A stretch of DNA of 64,000 bases from Paraburkholderia susongensis (GTDB lineage: Bacteria > Pseudomonadota > Gammaproteobacteria > Burkholderiales > Burkholderiaceae): assembly GCF_900177725.1 (NCBI RefSeq), contig NZ_FXAT01000007.1:248001-312000 (forward strand). Reading direction: 5' to 3'. Numbering within the stretch: the stretch's first letter is position 1; each line of letters starts with the position of its first letter. The translations under genes were made by a program, and so were the position numbers. The notes beneath the pieces were generated by a model. It made no database searches. It saw nothing but the letters and a program-made list of their open reading frames with translations, and had not been told where the DNA came from. Shown here piece after piece: positions 1 through 8,421 of the stretch.

Positions 1-2
1 CA

Positions 3-215
3 TCGCTTGTTGGTGCCGGGTTCTATGAGGTGCACGGCGACCCGCAACCCGGTGACGTGGTGGTCATCCAGGCAACCGGCGCGCACACGGCAGGACATAT
101 GGCGATGTTCGATGGGCAAATCTGGATCAGTGACTTCAGGCAACTGCATGGCTTTTACCCTGGTCCGGAATATCGGATTCATCGGCCTGCCTACAAAATA
201 TATCGGCACGACTAA
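3..215 (+). CDS. C-terminal part of a probable NlpC/P60- or CHAP-like amidase (5' end outside window)
   Basis: The reading frame is open from the window edge, so only about 70 C-terminal residues are visible. They contain PGDVVVIQ followed by GHMAMFDG and WISDF. In NlpC/P60, CHAP and T6SS Tae amidases this layout carries the catalytic His (in GHMAM) after a PGD turn; the catalytic Cys would lie upstream of the window. The stop codon is 2 nt before the ATG of a small exported protein, which suggests translational coupling. By family knowledge such enzymes cut peptide cross-links in the cell wall. Membership of a toxin/immunity pair is inference. Another cell-wall hydrolase or an unrelated small domain is possible because the active-site Cys cannot be seen. 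Confidence 0.55.
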   Translation, partial: SLVGAGFYEVHGDPQPGDVVVIQATGAHTAGHMAMFDGQIWISDFRQLHGFYPGPEYRIHRPAYKIYRHD

Positions 216-217
216 CG

Positions 218-712
218 ATGAAGAACTTTCTTTTACGCATTTTTGCTTCGCTGTCCATCGCACTGAGCCTGGGCATGGTGCAGCCCGCCGCGGCGGCTGA
301 TACTCCCGAAGCCACAGTCAGGGAGTTTTACGCCTGGTACATCGGAAAACAGGACGCACGCGACGCCCACTACTTTCAGCTAACGGACAACACCATTTAC
401 CGCTATGTGTCGAAAAACACGGTAGATACGCTGAGAGACGATTACAAGCACAACCGTTTGCCCGGAGATACCGACTACTTCACGCGAGTGCAGGATCTCG
501 ACCCGCGGGTATGGCTTGAAACCATGACCGTGCATCCGGCGATCATGCTCGACGGCGTGGCTGTCGTACCAGTGACCTTCGGTGTGAAGCCGCAGGACAG
601 GCAAAACCTCGTGGTGTTCGTCGCCAGGGAAAACGGGCACTGGCGGGTCACCAAGGTAGAGGACACCCATAACGGCTACCTCGGCTATCACCAGTACGAT
701 CCGGCAGACTAA
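218..712 (+). CDS. Small exported protein, DUF3828-like; possible immunity partner of the upstream amidase
   Basis: 164 residues. The N-terminus (MKNFLLRIF, a hydrophobic stretch, then PAAAADTP) is a clear Sec signal peptide with cleavage near residue 27, so the product should be periplasmic. The mature part begins with TPEATVREFYAWYI and has a later VVFVARENGHWRVTKVED strand. This resembles DUF3828/NTF2-like small periplasmic proteins, in which a conserved FY..Y helix precedes a sheet. The start is chosen because the signal peptide begins there, 2 nt after the preceding stop. A periplasmic protein translated directly after a wall amidase is the arrangement of T6SS amidase effector/immunity pairs. 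That role is inferred, and no T6SS structural gene is visible. Confidence 0.6.
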   Translation: MKNFLLRIFASLSIALSLGMVQPAAAADTPEATVREFYAWYIGKQDARDAHYFQLTDNTIYRYVSKNTVDTLRDDYKHNRLPGDTDYFTRVQDLDPRVWLETMTVHPAIMLDGVAVVPVTFGVKPQDRQNLVVFVARENGHWRVTKVEDTHNGYLGYHQYDPAD

Positions 713-922
713 TCGTGTTGCGCGGGTGTTGCGCGCGCTCACGCATGGCTTCAATCGCCGCCGCGAACTAACGTGAGATCAGAACGGCATGAGCACGGCT
801 TGGGCGCGGCATGGACGCGCGGGCGTATACAATGCGGCAGCGCCTGATTTTTGCGGCTGGTTTGCCAACGCATCTGCCCGTATTTTTGCCATTACGCCTT
901 GTACCGCGACCCGATCCAACCC

Positions 923-1969
923 ATGCCGACTCCGACCCGGGCCATCCTTCTCGGCCCGCTCCTGAAAGGCGTTTCACGCTCCTTCTATCTGACGCTGCGC
1001 GTGCTGCCCGCCGGCATGCGCGACCCGATCGGTCTCGCGTATCTGCTCGCGCGCGCGGCCGACACGATTGCCGATACCTCGCTGATCCCGCCTGAACAAC
1101 GTCTCGCATTGCTGCTCGCGCTGCGCGACCAGGTGAATGGCGTGGCCGCCGATAGCGCGTCGCTCCAGCGCATCGCTGCCGAAGTGGCGAGCCACCAGGT
1201 GCAATCGGATGAAAAGGTGCTGCTCGAATCGCTGAGCCCTGCGCTCGACGTGCTGTCGCAACTGAGCGAATCCGACCGCAAGGCCGTGCGCGGAATCGTC
1301 TCGACGCTGACCGAGGGTATGGAGTTCGATCTGCGCACGTTCCCCGACGAACGTTCCGGCGAGATCACGGCGCTGCGCGAATACGACGAACTCGATCGCT
1401 ATACGTACCTCGTCGCCGGTTGCGTCGGTGAATTCTGGACGACGATGACTTACGCGCATATGCCGGGCACACTGAAAGAGCCACCCGGCACGATGACGCT
1501 TCGCGGCGTGCGTTTCGGCAAGGCGCTGCAGATGACCAACGTGCTGCGCGATTGCGGCAAGGATTTGCGCATCGGCCGCTGCTATCTGCCGCAGGCCATG
1601 CTGAATCAGCATGGCCTGAGCGCGCAGGATCTGCTGCAACCGGCCAATTCACTGCGCGCACGGCCGTTGCTCGTCGAGCTTCTGCGCAAGACGCTCGATC
1701 ATTTCCGCGTGGCGCTCGACTACACGCTGGCGATTCCCGCTGGTTCGGTGCGTTTGCGTCTCGCGTGTTTGTGGCCGATTCTGATCGGCCTCGAAACACT
1801 GGTGCTGCTCGCGGATAACGGCGCGTGGCTCGATCCGGGCCGCGTGTCGAAAGTCACGCGCAATACGGTGTATGGGATCATCGCGTCGTCGCTGCTGCTG
1901 GTGCCGTCGAATGCGCTGGTGCGCAACGCGATCGAGAAGCGCATCAGAAAGATCGAAGCGCGACTGTAA
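923..1969 (+). CDS. Squalene/phytoene synthase family protein
   Basis: 348 residues from the ATG at 923; an upstream in-frame ATG at 851 is less likely because the family homology begins with SRSFYLTLRVLP just after 923. The first aspartate motif is DTIADT and the second is NVLRDCGKD followed by GRCYLP; both bind the Mg-diphosphates in trans-isoprenyl head-to-head synthases. ARAADTIAD and YLVAGCVGEFW are also typical. The family condenses two prenyl diphosphates (farnesyl or geranylgeranyl) into squalene, presqualene diphosphate or phytoene at the membrane. The C-terminus has a hydrophobic stretch (residues ~315-330) that could anchor it. No hpn or crt genes adjoin it, so the product (squalene for hopanoids or a carotenoid) cannot be decided here. 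Confidence 0.85.
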   Translation: MPTPTRAILLGPLLKGVSRSFYLTLRVLPAGMRDPIGLAYLLARAADTIADTSLIPPEQRLALLLALRDQVNGVAADSASLQRIAAEVASHQVQSDEKVLLESLSPALDVLSQLSESDRKAVRGIVSTLTEGMEFDLRTFPDERSGEITALREYDELDRYTYLVAGCVGEFWTTMTYAHMPGTLKEPPGTMTLRGVRFGKALQMTNVLRDCGKDLRIGRCYLPQAMLNQHGLSAQDLLQPANSLRARPLLVELLRKTLDHFRVALDYTLAIPAGSVRLRLACLWPILIGLETLVLLADNGAWLDPGRVSKVTRNTVYGIIASSLLLVPSNALVRNAIEKRIRKIEARL

Positions 1970-2095
1970 ACGTTTCACATACGGTCACGCGCGGGTCACG
2001 CTTGATCCGCATCATGAAATAGCGGGCAATCGGGAAAGCCCCAGGACCGTGCGTTCGCGCTTCGCGTTAGTCTCTTCCCAAAGAGGAGACGATCC

Positions 2096-2344
2096 ATGCG
2101 GCAGGCGTTCTATATTGTCTTGGTGCTTTTGCTTGGCTATCTGATGGCGGATAGGGCATTGATGCGTGCTCAGGCCGGTGAGGTCGGGACCATTACGTGC
2201 CACCAGGGCGCGGCGCTCGTCAAATCGGACGCGATGAAGAAGGGCTTTGGAGAGGCCGGCGCCGGTGCGCAGAGCGAGAGTTTCCTGTCGAGCTGCCTCG
2301 TAACCGGACGCGGTCAGGTGGATGGTCTGATCGCGCGCGACTGA
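2096..2344 (+). CDS. Small membrane-anchored or secreted hypothetical protein
   Basis: 82 residues. A good ribosome site (aaagaggag, 7 nt upstream) supports the ATG at 2096. The N-terminus has one hydrophobic segment (residues ~4-18, FYIVLVLLLGYLM), so it is either a signal anchor or an uncleaved signal peptide. The remainder is polar, with two cysteines (in TCHQG and SSCLV) that could form a disulphide in the periplasm. I do not recognise a family. It stands alone between the squalene-synthase-like gene and a strong stem-loop. Confidence 0.5.
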   Translation: MRQAFYIVLVLLLGYLMADRALMRAQAGEVGTITCHQGAALVKSDAMKKGFGEAGAGAQSESFLSSCLVTGRGQVDGLIARD

Positions 2345-2468
2345 CCCTGCTGTCGAGTATTCGGCGCGGCGCACGGGAAGCGCCGCGAAAAAGCGCCCAG
2401 ACCATGAAGGCCTGGGCGAAGTCATCGGGAGCCCGATGACGGAGGTAACAAATACGTGTGCAATACGA

Positions 2469-2509
2469 AACTGGCCCGCGCTCGGGGATACCCGAGCCGC
2501 GGGCCAGTT
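2469..2509 (+). terminator. Strong stem-loop after the small ORF
   Basis: Arms aactggcccgcg and cgcgggccagtt are perfectly complementary, and the inner ctcggg/cccgag pairs extend the stem to about 18 bp with one unpaired base. No U-run follows, so it may act as a weak, bidirectional or Rho-assisted terminator between the + strand gene ending at 2344 and the - strand gene ending at 2661. Nothing else is evident in the gene-free stretch 2345-2660. Confidence 0.6.
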
Positions 2510-2660
2510 CATTTGAATCGAAGGTGCGTCAATCGAAACGGCGCGTGCTGCGGATGCGCTGGCGGTTCGGGTCACCGCGCCACTTGCCGGGACGGCGACA
2601 CCTGAAGCTATTTCCTCTCGAACCGCGCTTTACTACGCCTGCTCTACTGCGTTTTATTGC

Positions 2661-2978
2661 TTACTGACCGAAGTAGATCGACTTCGCGCCAGTCGTCGCA
2701 GCCGCGTGGCCCGATTGCGACGAACCGCTGGTCACACCACCGAAGCTGCTTGCCGCGGGTTGGCCGACACCGTTTTGCGCGTCGACGCGAGCTTGAGCGG
2801 CCTGGATGTCAGCCGGGTAGTGCGGGTCGGCGTGGCCCGGTTGGTAGCCGGCCTTTTCCAGTTGAACCAGTTCGGCGCGCACTTGAGCGCGGGTCACGGG
2901 CTGGTTGGCTTGCGCAAACGAAGCGACAGGAGCGGCGATTGCGGCAGCGATAACAACGGCTTGAATGAGCGATTTCAT
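2661..2978 (-). CDS. DUF4148 domain protein, exported
   Basis: 105 residues, with a Sec signal peptide (MKSLIQAVVIAAAIAAPVASFAQA) and then the DUF4148 signature TRAQVRAELVQLEKAGY and YPADIQAAQARV. The family is a Burkholderiaceae-typical group of small periplasmic proteins of unknown function, about 90-120 residues long. The ggag site just upstream of the ATG supports the start. A paralogue lies at 38095-38436. The C-terminal tail is Gly/Ser/Ala-rich and probably disordered. Confidence 0.9.
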   Translation of the reverse strand: MKSLIQAVVIAAAIAAPVASFAQANQPVTRAQVRAELVQLEKAGYQPGHADPHYPADIQAAQARVDAQNGVGQPAASSFGGVTSGSSQSGHAAATTGAKSIYFGQ

Positions 2979-3202
2979 GATATTTACCTCCAGTTTTCGG
3001 GTTTATCGTGCTTCGAACGTGTTGGTTCGTAGTCAGTAATTGCATTGTAATTTCGATAACTGGAGAGAGTAATACGTGTCTTGGTGAATGTTTGTTGCGA
3101 AATTTGATATAAAGAGGCGGAACTTTAAGGGTTAACGCTTAATCTCCTGGCCTCCGCAGGCTTTGGGCCAGAACGGCCATGATCGGGCGTTCCCGGCCGT
3201 TG

Positions 3203-4750
3203 CTACTTCGGCGAAACGGAGCTGGTTTGGCGCATCGTTGCAGCCGCATCTTTCGGCTGCGCCCCCGTCGTTTTGTGGACCGATTGCGCGAGGCGCGTGA
3301 ACGCCTGGCTCGTGCGCGCGTCGCGCTGGTCCCGCGCTTCGTAGAAGTCCTTGTTGAGCCACTGGCCGAAACTCACCATCAGCGAGCCCAGGGCGCTCGT
3401 AACGCGCGTCCACGCATTGTTGGTGCGCGTCAGTTGCGCCGCCGATTCGACCGCGTGTGCGGCGAGCTGGTCCAGCTCCTCGTGCAGATAGTCCGCGAAA
3501 TGATGCAGTCCGTGCTGATTGCCGTTCGAAGACTTGCGCTCCAGTTCCACGTGCTCGGCAATCAGCGACTGATTGGTCACGCGGATAAAGGCCGGCGTAT
3601 CGGTCCGCGCGGCACCGGTGCCGAGAATCGCCTCGCCGACGCTCGCCGTTTCCTTTTGCTGCACGCGCCTGCCAAGCGGTTCGAGCTGCCACTTTTCACA
3701 CAGGTATTTCAGCAGGCTGCAATGGTCGAATCGCGCATGACAGACGCCGGCCTTGCACCACGGCGACACCAGGATGGCGGGCACGCGCACGCCGAGCCGG
3801 GTGAAATCGAAGCTCGCGGTATGGTCGTCCGGCGCGGCGGCGTCGGCAGGCGGCGATACGTGGTCGTAGAAGCCACCATGCTCGTCGTACAGGACCACTA
3901 ACAACGTGCGCTCCCACAGCGCCTGGTTCGAGCGCAGCGCATTGTAGGTATCCGCGATCAGCTTCTCCGCCTTCATGATGTTGTGCGGCGGATGATCGTC
4001 GTTCTGCGCCTCGCCGAAGTACTTCGGCTCGATGAGCACGAATTGCGGGAACGCGTCGGCGGGGCCGGCCGCGTCGTGAAAGAATGTGTCGAAAAAATGA
4101 TAGTTCGCGAGATTCTCGGCGCGCCGCTGGTTCTTCAGGAGCAGTGACGCGGGAAAGTCGTAGAAATAGACCTTCCATGTTTTTCGTGCGGCGTTCAGGC
4201 GATCGAAAATCGTGTCCTGGCTCTGCTCGGTGTACCAGTGTGGACTAAGCGCGTTGAGTCCTGACGGCATGTCGACCTGCCCCATCGACGTGCCTGTCAA
4301 CGCGAAGAAGCGGTTCGGCCAGGTGGGGCCCGGCAATGATGAAAACCACCGGTCGCACACGGTGAATTGCTTGCCGAGCGTATGGAGCGCAGGCAGAAAG
4401 CCGAGCGGGTAATACCCCATCACGTCCTGGCGCGCGGCGAGACTGCTCTTCGGAAAGTCCTGCACGAAGGAGCGGACGAAGCCGCTGTTGTCCGCGTCGA
4501 TCTGCTTCATCACGGCTTCGTGCTCGTGATTCGGATCGTGCCTCATTTGCCGCTCGTGGGTGGCGCAAGGGCGGAACGTATGACCCTGGCCGTCGGAGTT
4601 CGATTTCGTGGCGGCGTTGCGTATGCCGTCCAGTCCTTCATGCACGGCGTCGAGGCAACCGAGCATCTGATCGAACGAGTGATTCTCCATCAGCAGCAGG
4701 ACGACGTGTTCGATTGGATCATGCTGTGCGCTGTGCTGGACGTCACTCAT
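3203..4750 (-). CDS. Phosphoesterase of the phospholipase C / acid phosphatase (AcpA) family
   Basis: 515 residues. The ATG at 4750 is chosen over ones at 4756 and 4828 because an agagag site lies 6 nt before it. Family motifs are ENHSFD (residues 22-27), GPTWPNR (141-147) and DEHGGFYDHV (289-298), followed by GVRVPAILVSPW. These form the alkaline-phosphatase-fold metal site of bacterial phosphocholine-type phospholipases C and AcpA acid phosphatases. There is no signal peptide or Tat motif, so it is either cytoplasmic or exported by an unusual route; most PLCs of this family carry a Tat signal. Length matches the AcpA-like branch. Substrate (phospholipid, phosphoprotein or small phosphoester) is undetermined. 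Confidence 0.85.
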   Translation of the reverse strand: MSDVQHSAQHDPIEHVVLLLMENHSFDQMLGCLDAVHEGLDGIRNAATKSNSDGQGHTFRPCATHERQMRHDPNHEHEAVMKQIDADNSGFVRSFVQDFPKSSLAARQDVMGYYPLGFLPALHTLGKQFTVCDRWFSSLPGPTWPNRFFALTGTSMGQVDMPSGLNALSPHWYTEQSQDTIFDRLNAARKTWKVYFYDFPASLLLKNQRRAENLANYHFFDTFFHDAAGPADAFPQFVLIEPKYFGEAQNDDHPPHNIMKAEKLIADTYNALRSNQALWERTLLVVLYDEHGGFYDHVSPPADAAAPDDHTASFDFTRLGVRVPAILVSPWCKAGVCHARFDHCSLLKYLCEKWQLEPLGRRVQQKETASVGEAILGTGAARTDTPAFIRVTNQSLIAEHVELERKSSNGNQHGLHHFADYLHEELDQLAAHAVESAAQLTRTNNAWTRVTSALGSLMVSFGQWLNKDFYEARDQRDARTSQAFTRLAQSVHKTTGAQPKDAAATMRQTSSVSPK

Positions 4751-4885
4751 TTTCATCTCTCTGTTCGGGACTGGATGGATCGTGCGTGCCGCCTGGCCGG
4801 CATCGTCCGATGCAGCTTGGCGTTGCAAACTTAGCGCAAAACGTGCGGTCGCGAAAGAGCTTTTATGAAACCGGATGCGTCCGCT

Positions 4886-6358
4886 TCAGGCCAAAGACAT
4901 CGCACTTTTTCCAGCCTCGCGTGGTGCTTCGAGCGATGCATGAAGCGGGTACGCCATCGGTGGATTCGAAACGGGCCGGATTCGCGCGTCGGGCGCCGGT
5001 GCGGGGGCGCCGTTTTCGTCCTGTACCGCGCTGGCGAAGCGCGCCAGATCGCTTTCCCGCGCCGATAGCGTGCCGGGGTCGAGTTGCCATGCCTGCGCGA
5101 ATTTGCGCGAGGCGCCGCGCAGATCGCCCTTGCGGTCGAGCGCGCGGCCCCACTCCGCGTACGAGGGCGCGAGGTCGGGACGCAACGCGACGGCGTGCGA
5201 GAGCTTGTCGATTGCTTCGTCGTAGCGGCCCACGCTGACGAGCGCCTCGCCCCAGTCGTGCAGCGCGTCGACGGAATCGGGTTTCATCTCGGCGGCCTGC
5301 CTGAATGCGTGGAGTGCTTCGCCATAGCGATGCGCGTGCAACAACACATCGCCGAGAAGACGCAGGTTTTCCGCCGTGTGTGATTTTTCGTGCGCACCGG
5401 CGCGCAGTGCTTCGAGCGCTTCGTCGATACGGTGCTGCTGTTCGAGCGCAATGCCGAGACTCGCGCGCAGCACGGCCGAGTGCGTATATGTGGTCAGCGC
5501 TTCGCGGGTCTGCTGTTCCGCTTCTCTCGAGAGGCCCTGATTCGCGAGCAGCCACGCTTTGCCCGCGAGCGCCCATTCGGCTTGCTCGGAGGCGGGCAGC
5601 GCGAGCACTTCGTCATAGATCGAGACGATCTCGCGGTAGTTGCAATGCGCGAGCGAGCATCGGGTTTTCTGCACCTGCGTGAACAGATGGCTCGCGAGGA
5701 TGTTCGGCTCGGCAAGCCGCATGGCCTGCACGGCAATGTCGTGCACGAACTTCTCGAGGTCGCGCCCTTCGAAGGGTACCGTGCTTTCGCGGGCGTTGAA
5801 CGGACCGCCTTCTATCTGCACGTGCGCGACGTATGAGTCCACGCCGTCGTTCGTCCTGGTGATGCCGACATGCACGACCACGTCCGCACGCTTGATGACG
5901 CCCTTGATGAAACGCACCGTCGACGCATACGACATGTCCTGGCCGGGAATCTGGATATCCGGTTGCGCGTCGTTGTCGGTCATCGTGTCGTGCGGAATGG
6001 AGTCGGAGTCCTGACCGATTTCCTTCATCGCCGACATGATCCGCTCGGCGAGAAAGACCGATGTGTAGCCGCGTTCGGTGAGCGTCTGCGGCGTTTCGAC
6101 CGGCGGTACCAGCAACTGCCGCGTCAGCACGCCGCGCACGACGAGGCAGAAAAAGACGATCGTGAGCAACGCGAACACCCACGGCAATACGTACGGCCAC
6201 AGTTGCTTCGGGCCTCTGCCGATGAAGCTCGCGGCACGCAGCCCGAACAGCACGAATTCGCTCGAATGATGGCGATCGCGACGGCTCGCGGCGCTGCTGC
6301 GCATGAACGCGCGGCTTCGCGCGCTCATTGGCCGACGTTGACTCTGTACACTCGACAT
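4886..6358 (-). CDS. Membrane-anchored tetratricopeptide-repeat protein
   Basis: 490 residues from the ATG at 6358, which has a gaggtgg site 5 nt upstream; a longer frame to 6640 lacks such support. A basic N-terminus (rich in Arg to residue ~50) precedes one transmembrane helix (~52-77, LWPYVLPWVFALLTIVFFC). The middle part is a globular periplasmic domain. From about residue 250 there are several TPR-like helical pairs, with LGIALEQQHRIDEALEAL, ALHAFRQAAEMKPDSVDALH and YDEAIDKLSHAVALRPDLA as clear 34-residue units. TPRs bind partner proteins. The partner is unknown; the phosphoesterase gene is next downstream on the same strand, 135 nt away. Confidence 0.75.
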   Translation of the reverse strand: MSSVQSQRRPMSARSRAFMRSSAASRRDRHHSSEFVLFGLRAASFIGRGPKQLWPYVLPWVFALLTIVFFCLVVRGVLTRQLLVPPVETPQTLTERGYTSVFLAERIMSAMKEIGQDSDSIPHDTMTDNDAQPDIQIPGQDMSYASTVRFIKGVIKRADVVVHVGITRTNDGVDSYVAHVQIEGGPFNARESTVPFEGRDLEKFVHDIAVQAMRLAEPNILASHLFTQVQKTRCSLAHCNYREIVSIYDEVLALPASEQAEWALAGKAWLLANQGLSREAEQQTREALTTYTHSAVLRASLGIALEQQHRIDEALEALRAGAHEKSHTAENLRLLGDVLLHAHRYGEALHAFRQAAEMKPDSVDALHDWGEALVSVGRYDEAIDKLSHAVALRPDLAPSYAEWGRALDRKGDLRGASRKFAQAWQLDPGTLSARESDLARFASAVQDENGAPAPAPDARIRPVSNPPMAYPLHASLEAPREAGKSAMSLA

Positions 6359-6707
6359 GGCCCACCTCGTTTCGATCGATGTTGGCAACAGACCGACTCG
6401 TGCGGGGTAGAGCATTGAACGTGCCATTGCGCACGGAGAGCGATGGCGGCGGGGTTTCGGCCCGGTGCGAACCGGGAAAGACAGGGAAGTGTTGCGCGCC
6501 GGCCGACGTCTGGAGAGCAACAGTTTGCCGGTGGAAGACACGGCGCCCGAAGGCGAGCCGCGGAAATGCCTGAAAAATCCGCTTATCGCGCGGCGGAAAT
6601 GAAAATGCCGCTCAGTCACGGACTGAACGGCATTCGTCATCAGGAGAGTACGGGCTGCGCCGCGCGCCCCGCGTCACATGTCAGGCAGCGCGGATACTAC
6701 GCCCCAC
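6359..6707. other. Gene-free stretch upstream of the TPR gene
   Basis: About 350 nt between two - strand genes. It holds the terminator of the ABC transporter operon (6595-6634) and presumably the promoter of the TPR gene. No convincing coding frame, RNA gene or repeat was seen. Confidence 0.5.
6595..6634 (-). terminator. Rho-independent terminator of the NitT/TauT ABC operon
   Basis: Read on the - strand, aatgccgttcagtc pairs with gactgagcggcatt (one G-U pair, 3-nt loop) and is followed by ttttcattt. It lies about 75 nt beyond the permease stop codon. Confidence 0.8.
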
Positions 6708-7571
6708 TTAAACCGAACTCGGCCGCCACTTCAGCAGACGATGCTCGAGCGCGGTCAACAGATAGTCGGCGGCAAGCGCAACCACGGCCAGCACGATCAT
6801 CGCCGCGAACACGCCGGCTGCATTGAACGCGCCCTGCGCGGTCGAGATCAGCAAACCGATGCCCTGCTTCGAGCCCAGAAACTCGCCAACCACCGCACCG
6901 ACCAGCGCGAAGCCGAAGCTCACGTGCAGGCTGGCGAGAATCCAGCTCAGCGCGGACGGAATCACGACCGAGGTCGTCACCTGACGGCGCGACGCGCCGA
7001 GAATCTGCGCATTCGCGATCATGTAGCGGTCCGCTTCACGCACGCCCTGGAACGCGTTGGCGAACACGACGAAGAACACCATCACCACGGCGAGCGCGAC
7101 CTTCGACGCCATGCCGAGCCCCAGCGCGATCACGAACACGGAGCCGAGCACGACGCGCGGAATCGAGTTGGCGATCTTGATGTAGAGGCTGAACACGTCC
7201 GAGAGCAGCTTGTTGCGCCCGAGCACGATGCCGCAGAAGATGCCCGCGACCGAGCCGATAATGAAGCCGAGCCCGGTCTCCTCGAGCGTGACCCACACCT
7301 GCGTGAGCAGCGGACCTTGCGACGTGCCGTTCACGAACCAGTCGACGATCTGCTCGAAAATCGCGCTCGGCATCGAGAAGAAGAACGGGTCGATCCATTT
7401 GAGCCGCGCGGACAGTTCCCAGCCGCCGAGCACGACCACGAGCACGAGAATGCGTAGCGAAACGACGAGCACCTGGCGTTGGCGGATCTTTTTCTGCGCG
7501 ATGCGCTCGACCTGAGCGAGCGACGCTGCGTCGATGCCCGAAGGCATCATCTGTTGAGAGGGGGTAGACAT
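6708..7571 (-). CDS. ABC transporter permease, NitT/TauT (SsuC-like) type
   Basis: 287 residues with about six transmembrane segments. The cytoplasmic EAA loop is visible as GVREADRYMIANAQILGAS followed by VVIPSALSWILASL, the coupling site to the ATPase in the BPD_transp_1 family. The first TM starts near residue 35 after a polar N-terminus. It is third in an operon with the binding protein and ATPase (16-nt gap to the ATPase gene). Substrates of the class include nitrate, sulfonates, taurine and thiamine precursors; the precise ligand is unclear. Confidence 0.9.
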   Translation of the reverse strand: MSTPSQQMMPSGIDAASLAQVERIAQKKIRQRQVLVVSLRILVLVVVLGGWELSARLKWIDPFFFSMPSAIFEQIVDWFVNGTSQGPLLTQVWVTLEETGLGFIIGSVAGIFCGIVLGRNKLLSDVFSLYIKIANSIPRVVLGSVFVIALGLGMASKVALAVVMVFFVVFANAFQGVREADRYMIANAQILGASRRQVTTSVVIPSALSWILASLHVSFGFALVGAVVGEFLGSKQGIGLLISTAQGAFNAAGVFAAMIVLAVVALAADYLLTALEHRLLKWRPSSV

Positions 7572-7587
7572 ATTTGCCGTTCCTTGA

Positions 7588-8382
7588 TTAACCGATCTGC
7601 ACTTCTTCGCGCAGGTCGTGCCAGATGTCGCGCGAGATTTCGATGAAACGCGGGTCGTAGCGAATCTCCGAAGTGACGCGAGGACGCGGCAGATCGATTT
7701 CGTACACTTTCTTCAGCGTCGCGGGGCGCGCGGTCAGAACGAACACGCGGTCAGCGAGCGCAATCGCTTCTTCGAGATCGTGCGTGACGAACACGACCGA
7801 GCCGGCGCCGCCCCACAATTGCAGCAGCTCGTCCTGCATCAGCGTGCGCGTCTGCATGTCGAGCGCCGAGAAGGGCTCGTCCATCAGCAGGATTTCCGGC
7901 TTGTTGATGAAGGTCTGCGCAAGCGCGACGCGCTTGCGCATGCCGCCGGACAGTTGATGCGGATAGTGCTTGCCGAACTTGTCGAGGCCCACGCGGCGCA
8001 GCCATTCGTTCGCTTCGTCGTAGGCGGCGGATTTCGAGCGGCCACGATAGAGCGGGCCCGCCGCCACGTTGTCGAGCACCGAGCGCCACGGAAACACGGC
8101 ATCGGCCTGGAACACGAAACCGATGCGCGGATCGATGCCGTCCACCGGCGCGCCCATCACGCGTACTTCACCGGTGGTGGGCTTCAGCAAGCCGGTAATC
8201 ATGCTGAGCGTGGTGGACTTGCCGCAGCCTGTCGGGCCGACTACCGCGACGAATTCGCCGCGCGCCACCGACATGCTGAAGTCGCGCAACGCGATGGTTG
8301 CCTTGCCGTCCGGGGAAATGAAACGGCACGACACGTTGCGCAGTTCGATCGCTGGCGTCTCTCGTGACATGGGTTGATTCAT
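7588..8382 (-). CDS. ABC transporter ATP-binding protein, NitT/TauT type
   Basis: 264 residues with Walker A GPTGCGKST (residues 49-57), signature LSGGMRKRVALAQ, Walker B ILLMDEPFSALD and the switch His in FVTHDLEEAIALADR. The pattern matches SsuB/TauB-type ATPases that energise periplasmic-binding-protein-dependent import. It lies between the binding-protein gene (39 nt upstream) and the permease gene (16 nt downstream). Two such ATPases normally work with two copies of the adjacent permease. Confidence 0.93.
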   Translation of the reverse strand: MNQPMSRETPAIELRNVSCRFISPDGKATIALRDFSMSVARGEFVAVVGPTGCGKSTTLSMITGLLKPTTGEVRVMGAPVDGIDPRIGFVFQADAVFPWRSVLDNVAAGPLYRGRSKSAAYDEANEWLRRVGLDKFGKHYPHQLSGGMRKRVALAQTFINKPEILLMDEPFSALDMQTRTLMQDELLQLWGGAGSVVFVTHDLEEAIALADRVFVLTARPATLKKVYEIDLPRPRVTSEIRYDPRFIEISRDIWHDLREEVQIG

Positions 8383-8421
8383 CAGCGGGTGCCTCGCAGT
8401 TCTCTGGGTATTGAAAGAGCG

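Noticed and set aside
1969..1983. gtaaacgtttcac as another LacI operator
   Set aside because: It shares only the central acgtt; it is not a palindrome and lies at the end of an unrelated gene.
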